NCBI GenBank assembly: GCA_003506065.1
Contig: DNXA01000182.1
Coordinates: 1-7,080 of the forward strand
Origin: Actinomycetota bacterium
Lineage (GTDB): Bacteria; Actinomycetota; Actinomycetes; S36-B12
Direction of reading: 5' to 3'
Length of the DNA: 7,080 bases
Shown here: piece by piece, positions 1-6,355 of the stretch
Layout: every line of letters begins with the position of its first letter
How positions within the stretch are numbered: the stretch's first letter is position 1
Notes under the pieces: model-generated
What the model was told of the DNA's origin: nothing
The model's input: the letters and a program-made list of their open reading frames with translations, nothing else
Databases searched by the model: none
Made by a program: the position numbers and the translations under genes

Positions 1-402
1 CACAGCGGTGCGAGTGCGTTGCGGTCGGGTTGCAATCTTGCTCACACAGGGAGGCAGCAATTCGTGATGCTCGCTGGCCCGGTACTGGGATGGTGTTTGG
101 CCAACGATCTCGGAGAATCGCGAACTGAAAGATCCAAGTGATGTACAGCCGACAGCCATGAATGCGTCAGTAACGGACATCCCTTGGCGGAGAAATGACT
201 TGGCCCGTTCAATCCGACGAGCCATCAAATAGGAGTAGGGAGTCTCGCCGTAGGTAGCACGGAATTTTCTTGAGAAATGTGCAGTGGACATGAGCGCAGT
301 GCGTGCCATGGCGGGCACGTCCAGCGGCTGCGCATAATCGCGGTCCATGAGGTCGCGCGCACGGCGAAGATGCGCGAGATCCTCGAACTCTTGCGGAGTC
401 AT
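1..402 (-). CDS. AraC-family transcriptional regulator, short two-HTH form (3' end beyond window)
   Basis: Reading the minus strand from an ATG at 402 gives 134 codons without a stop, open through base 1, so the C-terminal end is missing. It is essentially a bare AraC/XylS DNA-binding domain. The first helix-turn-helix is at about residues 29-50 (MARTALMSTAHFSRKF), followed by the linker helix GETPYSYLMARRIERAK at 52-68. The second HTH is at about 77-101, with the family signature AVGCTSLGSFSSRF, and GQTPSQYR (101-108) closes the domain. There is almost nothing before the first HTH (about 25 residues), so no N-terminal ligand domain. From memory, such short actinobacterial AraC proteins often sit beside a VOC/glyoxalase-like gene; here that gene would be off-window. 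No good Shine-Dalgarno precedes the ATG, and GTG at 408 is an alternative start. The family call is firm; the target and effector are unknown. Confidence 0.9.
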   Translation of the reverse strand, partial: MTPQEFEDLAHLRRARDLMDRDYAQPLDVPAMARTALMSTAHFSRKFRATYGETPYSYLMARRIERAKSFLRQGMSVTDAFMAVGCTSLGSFSSRFSEIVGQTPSQYRASEHHELLPPCVSKIATRPQRTRTAV

Positions 403-419
403 CTTCACACCGTACGCGA

Positions 420-466
420 CAGTGCCCCGGTGTGCCGAGTTCTTCACTCGGACCACCGGGGCACTG
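420..466 (-). terminator. Two-tier hairpin after ino1, probable U-less terminator
   Basis: A perfect 13-bp inverted repeat, CAGTGCCCCGGTG at 420-432 and CACCGGGGCACTG at 454-466, encloses a 2x2 mismatch. Inside that is a second 6-bp stem, CCGAGT (435-440) and ACTCGG (446-451), with a 5-nt loop. It begins 12 nt after the ino1 stop codon, in the position expected of an intrinsic terminator. No T-run follows it on the minus strand. Actinobacteria are often reported to use hairpins without a U-tract, so termination is inferred. Because it also ends only 17 nt before the araC-type start, it could instead lie in that gene's leader. Confidence 0.7.
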
Positions 467-478
467 GACGTGAAGGTG

Positions 479-1558
479 TTAGCGGTCAATCTTTCCCGCA
501 ATGAAGTCCTCGACGGCGATGTGAGCCTCGGCGTCGCTGTACTGCACTGGGGGTGACTTCATGAAGTAACTCGAAGCCGACAGGATTGGTCCGCCGATTC
601 CGCGGTCCTTGGCAATCATTGCTGCACGAACTGCGTCGATGATCACGCCGGCACTGTTGGGTGAATCCCAGACCTCAAGCTTGTACTCAAGGCTCAGGGG
701 CACGTCACCGAAGGCGCGACCTTCCAGACGAACAAAGGCCCACTTGCGGTCATCGAGCCAGGCCACATAGTCAGACGGGCCGATGTGCACATTGCGGGCG
801 CCGATGTCATGCGAGATCTGCGAGGTCACTGACTGAGTCTTGGAGATCTTCTTGGACTCAAGGCGATCACGCTCAAGCATGTTCATGAAGTCCATGTTGC
901 CGCCGACATTGAGCTGGTAGGTGCGATCAAGGATGACGCCACGATCTTCGAAGAGCTTGGCGAGGATGCGGTGCGTGATGGTCGCGCCGACCTGGCTCTT
1001 GATGTCGTCGCCCACGATTGGCAGACCGGCATCCTCGAACTTCTTTGCCCACGCTGGCGTGCCGGCGATGAACACGGGGAGCGCATTGACGAAGCCACAG
1101 CCAGCGTCAATTGCACACTGCGCGTAGAAGCGAGCCGCGTCCTCGGAACCCACTGGCAGATAGCACACGACGATGTCGGTCTTGGCTGCCTTCAGTGCGG
1201 CAACAACATCGACTGCTGACTCTTCAGATTCGCTGATGGTCTCGCGGTAGTACTTGCCCAGGCCGTCAAGAGTGTGGCCGCGCTGAACGATGACGCCGGT
1301 GACGGGCACGTCGCAGATCTTGATCGTGTTGTTCTCCGAGGCGCCGATGGCAGCGGACAGATCCTGCCCGACCTTCTTGGCGTCAACGTCAAAGGCGGCG
1401 ACGAATTCAACATCACGGACGTGGTATGGCCCGAACTGCACATGCATGAGTCCGGGAACGAATCCTTGCGGATCAGCATCCTTGTAGTACTCGACACCCT
1501 GAACGAGTGATGCCGCACAGTTGCCGACGCCAATGATGGCGACGCGTACTGATCCCAT
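479..1558 (-). CDS. ino1: Inositol-3-phosphate synthase, NAD-dependent
   Basis: This 359-residue cytosolic enzyme isomerises D-glucose 6-phosphate to 1D-myo-inositol 3-phosphate using bound NAD. It is the entry step for phosphatidylinositol, phosphatidylinositol mannosides and mycothiol in actinomycetes. Visible landmarks are the Rossmann loop GVGNCAAS (10-17), the conserved [11 protein letters not shown] (183-193), [11 protein letters not shown] (217-227) and the lysine-rich active-site stretch [13 protein letters not shown] (235-247). [14 protein letters not shown] (295-308) and FMKSPP (332-337) follow. The length fits the short archaeal/actinobacterial class (about 360-370 residues, M. tuberculosis Rv0046c) rather than the roughly 500-residue eukaryotic form. 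The ATG is supported by AGGAG six nt upstream. padR lies 27 nt upstream on the same strand, so co-transcription from the padR promoter is likely. No lesion or missing motif was seen. Confidence 0.97.
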   Translation of the reverse strand: MGSVRVAIIGVGNCAASLVQGVEYYKDADPQGFVPGLMHVQFGPYHVRDVEFVAAFDVDAKKVGQDLSAAIGASENNTIKICDVPVTGVIVQRGHTLDGLGKYYRETISESEESAVDVVAALKAAKTDIVVCYLPVGSEDAARFYAQCAIDAGCGFVNALPVFIAGTPAWAKKFEDAGLPIVGDDIKSQVGATITHRILAKLFEDRGVILDRTYQLNVGGNMDFMNMLERDRLESKKISKTQSVTSQISHDIGARNVHIGPSDYVAWLDDRKWAFVRLEGRAFGDVPLSLEYKLEVWDSPNSAGVIIDAVRAAMIAKDRGIGGPILSASSYFMKSPPVQYSDAEAHIAVEDFIAGKIDR

Positions 1559-1564
1559 TATGTT

Positions 1565-1569
1565 CTCCT
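1565..1569 (-). promoter_or_regulatory. Ribosome binding site of ino1
   Basis: The minus strand reads AGGAG here, six nt before the ATG at 1558. It is the clearest Shine-Dalgarno of the window and fixes the ino1 start. It lies inside the 27-nt padR-ino1 gap, as expected for the second gene of an operon. Confidence 0.85.
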
Positions 1570-1585
1570 AGTTTTTCAGCGGTAC

Positions 1586-2182
1586 TTATGTAGTTGAGTC
1601 GTGCTGGTCTTGAGCGCTTTCTGCCTTCTTGCGCTCAGTGGTGATGAGTTCATTGAGCCAGTGCACCTCGCGCTCGGCTCGATCCAGTCCGTGGTTTTGC
1701 AGTTCAAGGGTGTAGGCATCAACGCGATCGCGGGAGCGAAGCATCGAGTCTCTCAGAGCGGCAACGCGCTCTTCCATCCGCGAACGCCGGCCTTCAAGAA
1801 TACGCACGCGCACCCAGGCTTCAGTGCGCCCGAAGAATGCCAGATGGGCTGCGAAGCCCTCATCCTCCCAGGATTCTGGGCCAGGCTCGTTGACCCAGTG
1901 CTCGAAGGCCTCCTTGCCGTCGCCAGTCAGCGAGTAGACCACACGTGAGCGTCGACCGCTCAGCGGCGGTGCATTGCTCTCAGTGGCCGGGGTGACGTGC
2001 ACCTGGACGATGAGTCCGCGCTCTTCAATCCGGCGCAGGCAGGGGTACAGGGAGCCAAAGGAGAGGGTTCGGAAGGGTCCAAGCACAGTATCGAGGCGCT
2101 TGCGCAGCTCATAGCCGTGGAGGGGCCCATCGCCCAACATGCCCAGAACAGCGAATTCGAGGATATCCGCTCGCTTTGACAT
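1586..2182 (-). CDS. PadR-family transcriptional regulator
   Basis: This 198-residue DNA-binding repressor is of the PadR type with a long C-terminal helical domain. The winged HTH covers about residues 6-93: ILEFAVLGMLGDGPLHGYEL (7-26), the recognition-helix region SFGSLYPCLRRIEERGLI (41-58), and the wing ending in VVYSLTGDGKEAF (81-93). Residues about 110-185 are charged helices resembling the Vir_act_alpha_C dimerisation region. The ATG at 2182 (MSKRADILEF) is preferred. A TTG at 2200 would add MIYLSN but falls within the operator repeat. No Shine-Dalgarno precedes the ATG; a -10 element six nt upstream suggests a leaderless mRNA. It lies upstream of ino1 in the same operon and diverges from the DUF5318-ponA operon, the arrangement of M. 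tuberculosis Rv0047c. Autorepression and control of ino1 are inferred; the effector is unknown. Confidence 0.93.
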   Translation of the reverse strand: MSKRADILEFAVLGMLGDGPLHGYELRKRLDTVLGPFRTLSFGSLYPCLRRIEERGLIVQVHVTPATESNAPPLSGRRSRVVYSLTGDGKEAFEHWVNEPGPESWEDEGFAAHLAFFGRTEAWVRVRILEGRRSRMEERVAALRDSMLRSRDRVDAYTLELQNHGLDRAEREVHWLNELITTERKKAESAQDQHDSTT

Positions 2183-2218
2183 ATTGGAAAGATATATCAA
2201 TTCGATATATCAAAGCAA
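2182..2218 (-). promoter_or_regulatory. Probable leaderless promoter of padR-ino1
   Basis: On the minus strand, TTGCTT (2218-2213) and TATCTT (2194-2189) are separated by 18 nt, and six nt separate TATCTT from the padR ATG. With a normal -10 to start-site distance, transcription would begin at or next to the A of the ATG. That agrees with the lack of a Shine-Dalgarno. The -35 match is only partial, so the -10 carries most of the call. Confidence 0.55.
2191..2211. promoter_or_regulatory. Tandem GATATATC boxes, probable PadR operator
   Basis: Two copies of the self-complementary octamer GATATATC, at 2191-2198 and 2204-2211, are separated by AATTC, a 13-nt period. Both copies are followed by AA, so the direct repeat is 10 nt long. 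The patch is markedly AT-rich against its surroundings. It fills the spacer between the -35 and -10 elements of padR and overlaps the -10, an ideal place for autorepression. PadR proteins commonly bind AT-rich dyads at their own promoters; binding here is inferred. Confidence 0.6.
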
Positions 2219-2253
2219 ACGCGGCGCTCTCCGGTCGGACGGGCGAAGCAACC

Positions 2254-2266
2254 TAGACTGGCCGAA
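2254..2266 (+). promoter_or_regulatory. Probable leaderless promoter of the DUF5318-ponA operon
   Basis: TAGACT (2254-2259) fits the TANNNT -10 pattern and is followed by exactly six nt before the ATG at 2266. This is the same geometry as at the divergent padR start. No Shine-Dalgarno precedes the ATG and no convincing -35 was found. Leaderless genes driven by TANNNT elements are common in actinobacteria, so this supports the upstream start. Confidence 0.5.
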
Positions 2267-2790
2267 TGTCTGCTCCGCGCCATTCGGCCATTCGTGGCTC
2301 AGTCGTGCGTGGAGCGCCGGGCAAGCCAGGCAAGCAAACCGATCTCGGTCCGGTCGAGCCAATTGCGGATCCCACTGCTCCTCGGTCCCCCATCGATTTC
2401 ACCCTGCAGCGGCGAGCAGCACTGTTGGCGTTCTTCCGTGGGGGGATGCTCAGCAGCGAGTTCTGTGACGCAGATCCCTACCTCCTCAAGGCAGCCAAAT
2501 TCCATGGCGAGGCGGTTGGCGGCCCCTGCCCGGTCTGCAAGGACCCGGACTTCACACATGTCACCTACGTCTATGGCGATCAGCTTGGTCCGTATTCAGG
2601 TCGCGTCCGCCAGCACGCGGATCTGCCCGAAATGGCCCGGATGTACGGGGAATTCAAGGTCTATGTCGTTGAAGTCTGCCAACGGTGCCACTGGAACTTT
2701 TTGATGAAGACTTTCGTCTTGGGAGATGGAGTCCCGCGACGTGCACCCCGCACGCCCCGTGACCTCATCGAACTCGAAGGGAAACGGTGA
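2266..2790 (+). CDS. DUF5318 family protein with a likely zinc ribbon
   Basis: This 174-residue protein has no established function. It resembles M. tuberculosis Rv0049, recalled as the gene just before ponA1. The conserved part starts near residue 43 (IDFTLQRRAAL) and includes CDADPYLLKAAKFHGE (67-82). The CPVC pair (C88, C91) and the CQRC pair (C138, C141) look like a four-cysteine zinc ribbon. Between them is YVYGDQLGPYSGR (101-113), and WNFLMKTFVLG (143-153) follows. No signal peptide or membrane segment is visible, so it is probably cytoplasmic. The first 42 residues are a basic, Pro/Ala-rich extension apparently outside the conserved family region. The start at 2266 is favoured by the adjacent -10 element, though a later start cannot be excluded. 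Its stop overlaps the ponA GTG by 4 nt, suggesting translational coupling and a role linked to cell-wall synthesis. Confidence 0.88.
   Translation: MSAPRHSAIRGSVVRGAPGKPGKQTDLGPVEPIADPTAPRSPIDFTLQRRAALLAFFRGGMLSSEFCDADPYLLKAAKFHGEAVGGPCPVCKDPDFTHVTYVYGDQLGPYSGRVRQHADLPEMARMYGEFKVYVVEVCQRCHWNFLMKTFVLGDGVPRRAPRTPRDLIELEGKR
2776..2781 (+). promoter_or_regulatory. Ribosome binding site of ponA
   Basis: GAAGGG lies five nt before a GTG at 2787 and inside the last codons of the DUF5318 gene. It supports the non-ATG start and the 4-nt GTGA overlap of start and stop codons. Confidence 0.7.
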
Positions 2791-5003
2791 CTGGAGATCA
2801 GCGGGGTGCGAGCAGACGCCCACCCGCTCGATCGAGCAGTGGTCCAAGGCCCGCAGCCCGGCGCAGGAAGGCAAAGCGTCCGCATTGGGTGCGAAGAATC
2901 CTGATCGCTGGCATCGGGCTCTTTGTGCTCGCCGTCGCGGGGTTCGCCATCGCGATTGCGATGACGACGATCCCTACTCCCAATGAACTGGCAACCAGCC
3001 AGGCCACAGTTGTCTACTACGCCGACGGCAAGAATGAGGTCGGCCGGCTCGGCGACTCATCCAGACGCAGCGTGCCGCTCGCAGAAGTGCCTGAGCTGGT
3101 GCAAAAGGCGATCCTGGCTGCGGAGGACCGGGACTTCTACGACCACGGCGGCATCTCGCCAATCGGCTTCGCGCGTGCAGTCATCAACAATCTGACCGGC
3201 GGCTCGACCCAAGGTGGCTCGACCATCACCCAGCAGTACGCCAAGAATGCCTTTCTGACCCAGGAGCGTTCCTGGAATCGCAAGATCCGCGAGGCTCTGC
3301 TCGCCTTCAAGCTTGAGACCGTCACCTCGAAGGATCAGATCCTGGAGGACTACCTCAACACCATCTACTTCGGCCGCCATGCCAATGGCATCGATGCCGC
3401 GGCGCGCGCGTACTTCGGCAAGTCCGTCACCGATCTCACTCTGTCCGAAGGTGCGGTGCTCGCGGCGGTGATCAAATCCCCCAGCGGGCTTGCCCCGGAG
3501 TCGAACAAGAGCGGCCTGCGGGCGCGTTGGAGCTATGTGCTTGATGGCATGGAATCGCAGGGCTGGATCACAGCCGATCAGCGTGCAGGGGTGCGGTTCC
3601 CGGAGATCTTGCAGGCCAAGAACGCCAATCGCCTCGGTGGCCAGACTGGCTATCTGCTGCAAGGCATCAAGGATCAATTGGTGTCACTTGGATTCGATGA
3701 GGCCGAGATTGAAAGTGGCGGACTGCAGATCGTGTCCACCTTGGACAAGAAGGCCGAGGATGCGGCAGTGAAGGCCGTCGAGGCTGCCGGACCTTCGTCG
3801 AATACTGAGGGTCTTCGGATCGGCTTGGCCTCCGTTCGCCCCAACACCGGCGAAATCGTTGCCCTGTATGGCGGGAAGGACTTCATCGCCGACCAGATCA
3901 ACAATGCAACGCGGCCCTTCGCGCAAGCCGGATCAACCTTCAAACCCTTCGCACTGGCGGCGGCAACTGAGAAGAACATGCCGTTGACCTCAGTCTGGAA
4001 TGGAGATTCACCCACGACAGTGAACGGCTACACCTTGACCAACTACGGCGATCGGTCCTTTGGTGAGATCTCACTGTTGAAGGCAACGCTGCGCTCGGTC
4101 AACTCCGCCTACGTGCGGATGGAATCCGCGATCGGGGTGGATGCAGTGTCGAATGCGGCGGTGCGCGCCGGCATACCGGAGTCCACTCCGGGCCTCAATC
4201 TCGACAAGCTCGATCTCACCTTCGTGCTCGGCACGGCTTCGCCTTCAGGTCTGAGCATGGCCAATGCGTATGCGACCTTCGCGGCGCAGGGGGTGCGCTC
4301 GACCACGTCCATTGTCGACAAGGTGATCGGCCCCAATGGCGGCCTGCTCTTCGACTATGAGCCGACCCTCACCACTGAATTTGATTCCCGCGTGGCCGAC
4401 ACAGTGACGTACGCACTCAACGAGAACGTGCTCCGAGGCACGGCATTTGCCGCGCAAGCGCTGAACAGGCCAGCCAGTGCGAAGACGGGCACCACCGACG
4501 GAAACAAGAGCGCTTGGTTTGTGGGCTACACGCCTCAGTTGTCGACTGCTGTGCTGATGGCAAAGGAGAACGCCTCGGGACTGCCGGTGTCGTTGTCCGG
4601 CACTGGGGGCTTGCGCACGGTCACTGGTGGATCCTTTCCTGCAGCTATTTGGACCAAGTACATGAAGGCTGCGCTCAAAGGGCAGCCGGTCGTGCCCCTG
4701 CCAGAACCACCTTCATCGATCAACGACCGGCTTGATTGCGTTGCTCTGACAGACGCCAACGGCGGACTCCCCCCGCTTGGCTGCGCCAATGCCGATGCCA
4801 ATGAGTTCTCGCCCGAGCCCATTGGCGAGGCACCCAATGGCGATGTGTTCGGCAATCCCAGCACAACGGTCGCTCCCGTGCCACTTGGCGATGCGGCCCC
4901 CAAGCAGGTGCCAACAACCCGGCCTTCCAGATCCCCAAGCAAGACTCCTTCGAAGGCACCAGTGAAGGGTGACGGTGATGGCCCGCCATCGGTTGCTGGC
5001 TAG
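2787..5003 (+). CDS. ponA: Class A penicillin-binding protein (glycosyltransferase/transpeptidase)
   Basis: This 738-residue bifunctional enzyme polymerises lipid II into glycan strands and cross-links the stem peptides outside the membrane. An Arg/Pro-rich cytoplasmic tail (1-37) precedes one membrane anchor (about 38-60). The GT51 domain shows the catalytic EDRDFYDHGG from E113, GGSTITQQYAKN (143-154), RKIREALLAFKLE (165-177) and EDYLNTIYFG (187-196). The transpeptidase has all three penicilloyl-serine motifs: STFK (S383-K386), SVN (437-439) and KTGTT (566-570). After the catalytic domain, C650 and C666 could form a disulfide. The tail (about 690-738) is rich in Pro, Ser, Thr and Lys, like the disordered C-termini of actinobacterial PonA proteins. 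The GTG start is supported by GAAGGG and by the 4-nt overlap with the DUF5318 stop. All catalytic residues are present, so it should be active and a beta-lactam target. Confidence 0.97.
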   Translation: MTGDQRGASRRPPARSSSGPRPAARRRKAKRPHWVRRILIAGIGLFVLAVAGFAIAIAMTTIPTPNELATSQATVVYYADGKNEVGRLGDSSRRSVPLAEVPELVQKAILAAEDRDFYDHGGISPIGFARAVINNLTGGSTQGGSTITQQYAKNAFLTQERSWNRKIREALLAFKLETVTSKDQILEDYLNTIYFGRHANGIDAAARAYFGKSVTDLTLSEGAVLAAVIKSPSGLAPESNKSGLRARWSYVLDGMESQGWITADQRAGVRFPEILQAKNANRLGGQTGYLLQGIKDQLVSLGFDEAEIESGGLQIVSTLDKKAEDAAVKAVEAAGPSSNTEGLRIGLASVRPNTGEIVALYGGKDFIADQINNATRPFAQAGSTFKPFALAAATEKNMPLTSVWNGDSPTTVNGYTLTNYGDRSFGEISLLKATLRSVNSAYVRMESAIGVDAVSNAAVRAGIPESTPGLNLDKLDLTFVLGTASPSGLSMANAYATFAAQGVRSTTSIVDKVIGPNGGLLFDYEPTLTTEFDSRVADTVTYALNENVLRGTAFAAQALNRPASAKTGTTDGNKSAWFVGYTPQLSTAVLMAKENASGLPVSLSGTGGLRTVTGGSFPAAIWTKYMKAALKGQPVVPLPEPPSSINDRLDCVALTDANGGLPPLGCANADANEFSPEPIGEAPNGDVFGNPSTTVAPVPLGDAAPKQVPTTRPSRSPSKTPSKAPVKGDGDGPPSVAG

Positions 5004-5008
5004 CGCGG

Positions 5009-6355
5009 ATGACTGAGCTCGCCCCAACTGCGGAGGACCCGTTGCTCGCGCAGAACAGCGAGCTGATCGGCGGTGCGGCTGGCGCGCATCGACGAAGTCA
5101 TCGACGCTGGTGGACTCCACTGCGTGTACTGATCGTGCTCACGGGCCTGAGCTACAGCCTTGGGATCTGGCTGGGCTCCTCCTGCCGAAGTTCAGGATGG
5201 ATTTCCCCTGAACGCTATGAGCACCTCTGCTACACCGATATTCACCCCTTCTACAGCCTGCAGGGGCTTGCGCAAGGTGCCGTCCCGTACGTCGATCTCT
5301 CCGCGTCGCACCAGGGTGTTGACGCGCCGGTCTTGGTCGGCATGTTCATGGAGGTCTCTGCGCTCCTTACCCGCTGGCTGAGTGCATTGCGCCCGCAGGC
5401 CGATGTCGCCACCTTGTTCTTCGATGTCAATGTGGTGCTGTTGCTGCTCCCATTGCTGATCGCCGTCATTGCAACGGCTCTCGCAGAACGCAATCGACCG
5501 TGGGATGCAGCCATGGTTGCGCTCGCACCGATCATCATTCTCGCCTCGCGCATCAACTGGGATCTCCTGGCAGTGGCACTGGTCGCTCTCGCAATGCTGC
5601 AGCTCTCACGCAGCCGGAATCTTTCCGCTGGCGTGCTCCTGGGCGCAGCGATGTCGGCTGCCCACTATCCAGTCGTGATCCTGTTCGGCTTGGTATTGCT
5701 GGCATTCAGGACCAAGCAGTGGCAGGCCGCTGGCCGGATCGTGCTGTCCGCCTTGATCGCCTGGCTGGCGATCAACGTCCCGTTCATGGTCATCAACGTC
5801 GAAGGCTGGGCAGCGATCTATCGCAAGGTCATTGATTCGGCTCCTGATCTTGGTTCTGTCTGGTTCGCCATCGGTCAGTGGGGCGGACCTCAACTCACCG
5901 CTGGACAGGCCAGCCTTGCAGCCCTCTTCCTCTTTCTCGCAGCACTGGCCGGGATCGCTGCAGTCGTCATGCAAGCACCACAGCCTCCACGTGCAGTGTC
6001 TGTCATCTTCCTCGTCCTTGCCGCATACGTGGTGACAGCAAAGGGCTTTGCTCCACAGTTCGGGCTTTGGCTGATTCCGCTTGCAGTGCTGGCTCGACCT
6101 CGCTGGCGGGATTTCCTCATCTGGCAGGCCGCAGAGGTCGTGTACTTCGTTTCAGTCTGGTGGTTCCTGGCTGGCTACCAGATCGATGGTGCAAAGGGGA
6201 TGACGTCACAGTGGTACGCCCTTGCCACCCTCGTGCACATCGCAGGCACGGCCTTCTTCGCCGTCATGGTCATTCGCGACATCCGCCGTCCGCCGGATGA
6301 TCCAGTGCGGACTACGAGTCCAGACCGCGAACGACATCAAAGCGCGATGTGGTGA
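5009..6355 (+). CDS. Multi-pass membrane protein, GT87/DUF2029-like glycosyltransferase
   Basis: This 448-residue integral membrane protein resembles M. tuberculosis Rv0051, recalled as the gene after ponA1. Hydrophobic segments lie near residues 37-56, 105-122, 135-158, 167-199, 206-232, 243-263, 301-321, 328-362, 369-389 and 405-423, giving roughly 9-11 membrane passes. The first extracytoplasmic loop holds C59-SSGW, CYTDIHPFYSLQGL (74-87) and PYVDL (93-97). D77 is a candidate catalytic acid by analogy with GT-C transferases that use polyprenyl-phosphate sugars; this is inference. RINWDLLAV (181-189) is another family landmark. The segment HQGVDAPVLVG (101-111) differs from the EYPVLTG-like sequence I remember in relatives. 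The ATG lies five nt after the ponA stop without a clear Shine-Dalgarno, so translation is probably coupled. The 3' end overlaps the convergent gene by 44 nt. Substrate and product are unknown. Confidence 0.85.
   Translation: MTELAPTAEDPLLAQNSELIGGAAGAHRRSHRRWWTPLRVLIVLTGLSYSLGIWLGSSCRSSGWISPERYEHLCYTDIHPFYSLQGLAQGAVPYVDLSASHQGVDAPVLVGMFMEVSALLTRWLSALRPQADVATLFFDVNVVLLLLPLLIAVIATALAERNRPWDAAMVALAPIIILASRINWDLLAVALVALAMLQLSRSRNLSAGVLLGAAMSAAHYPVVILFGLVLLAFRTKQWQAAGRIVLSALIAWLAINVPFMVINVEGWAAIYRKVIDSAPDLGSVWFAIGQWGGPQLTAGQASLAALFLFLAALAGIAAVVMQAPQPPRAVSVIFLVLAAYVVTAKGFAPQFGLWLIPLAVLARPRWRDFLIWQAAEVVYFVSVWWFLAGYQIDGAKGMTSQWYALATLVHIAGTAFFAVMVIRDIRRPPDDPVRTTSPDRERHQSAMW

Noticed and set aside
2183..2200. 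TTG at 2200 as padR start
   Set aside because: It would add six residues (MIYLSN) outside the family region and begin inside the GATATATC repeat; the ATG at 2182 matches the usual PadR N-terminus and the -10 spacing.
3057..3677. Long minus-strand open frame of 206 codons
   Set aside because: It lies wholly antisense to the PonA glycosyltransferase domain, whose motifs are intact, and its translation shows no recognisable domain. It is a by-product of GC-rich codon use.
4535..5120. Minus-strand open frames across the 3' end of ponA
   Set aside because: They are antisense to the low-complexity PonA tail and the GT87 start, with repetitive Gly/Ala/Arg content and no domain or ribosome site.
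6280..6299. Short inverted repeat CATCCG/CGGATG downstream of the racemase-like stop
   Set aside because: Only 6 bp with an 8-nt loop, no T-run, and inside GT87 coding sequence where CCG-rich codons produce such repeats by chance; not enough to call a terminator.
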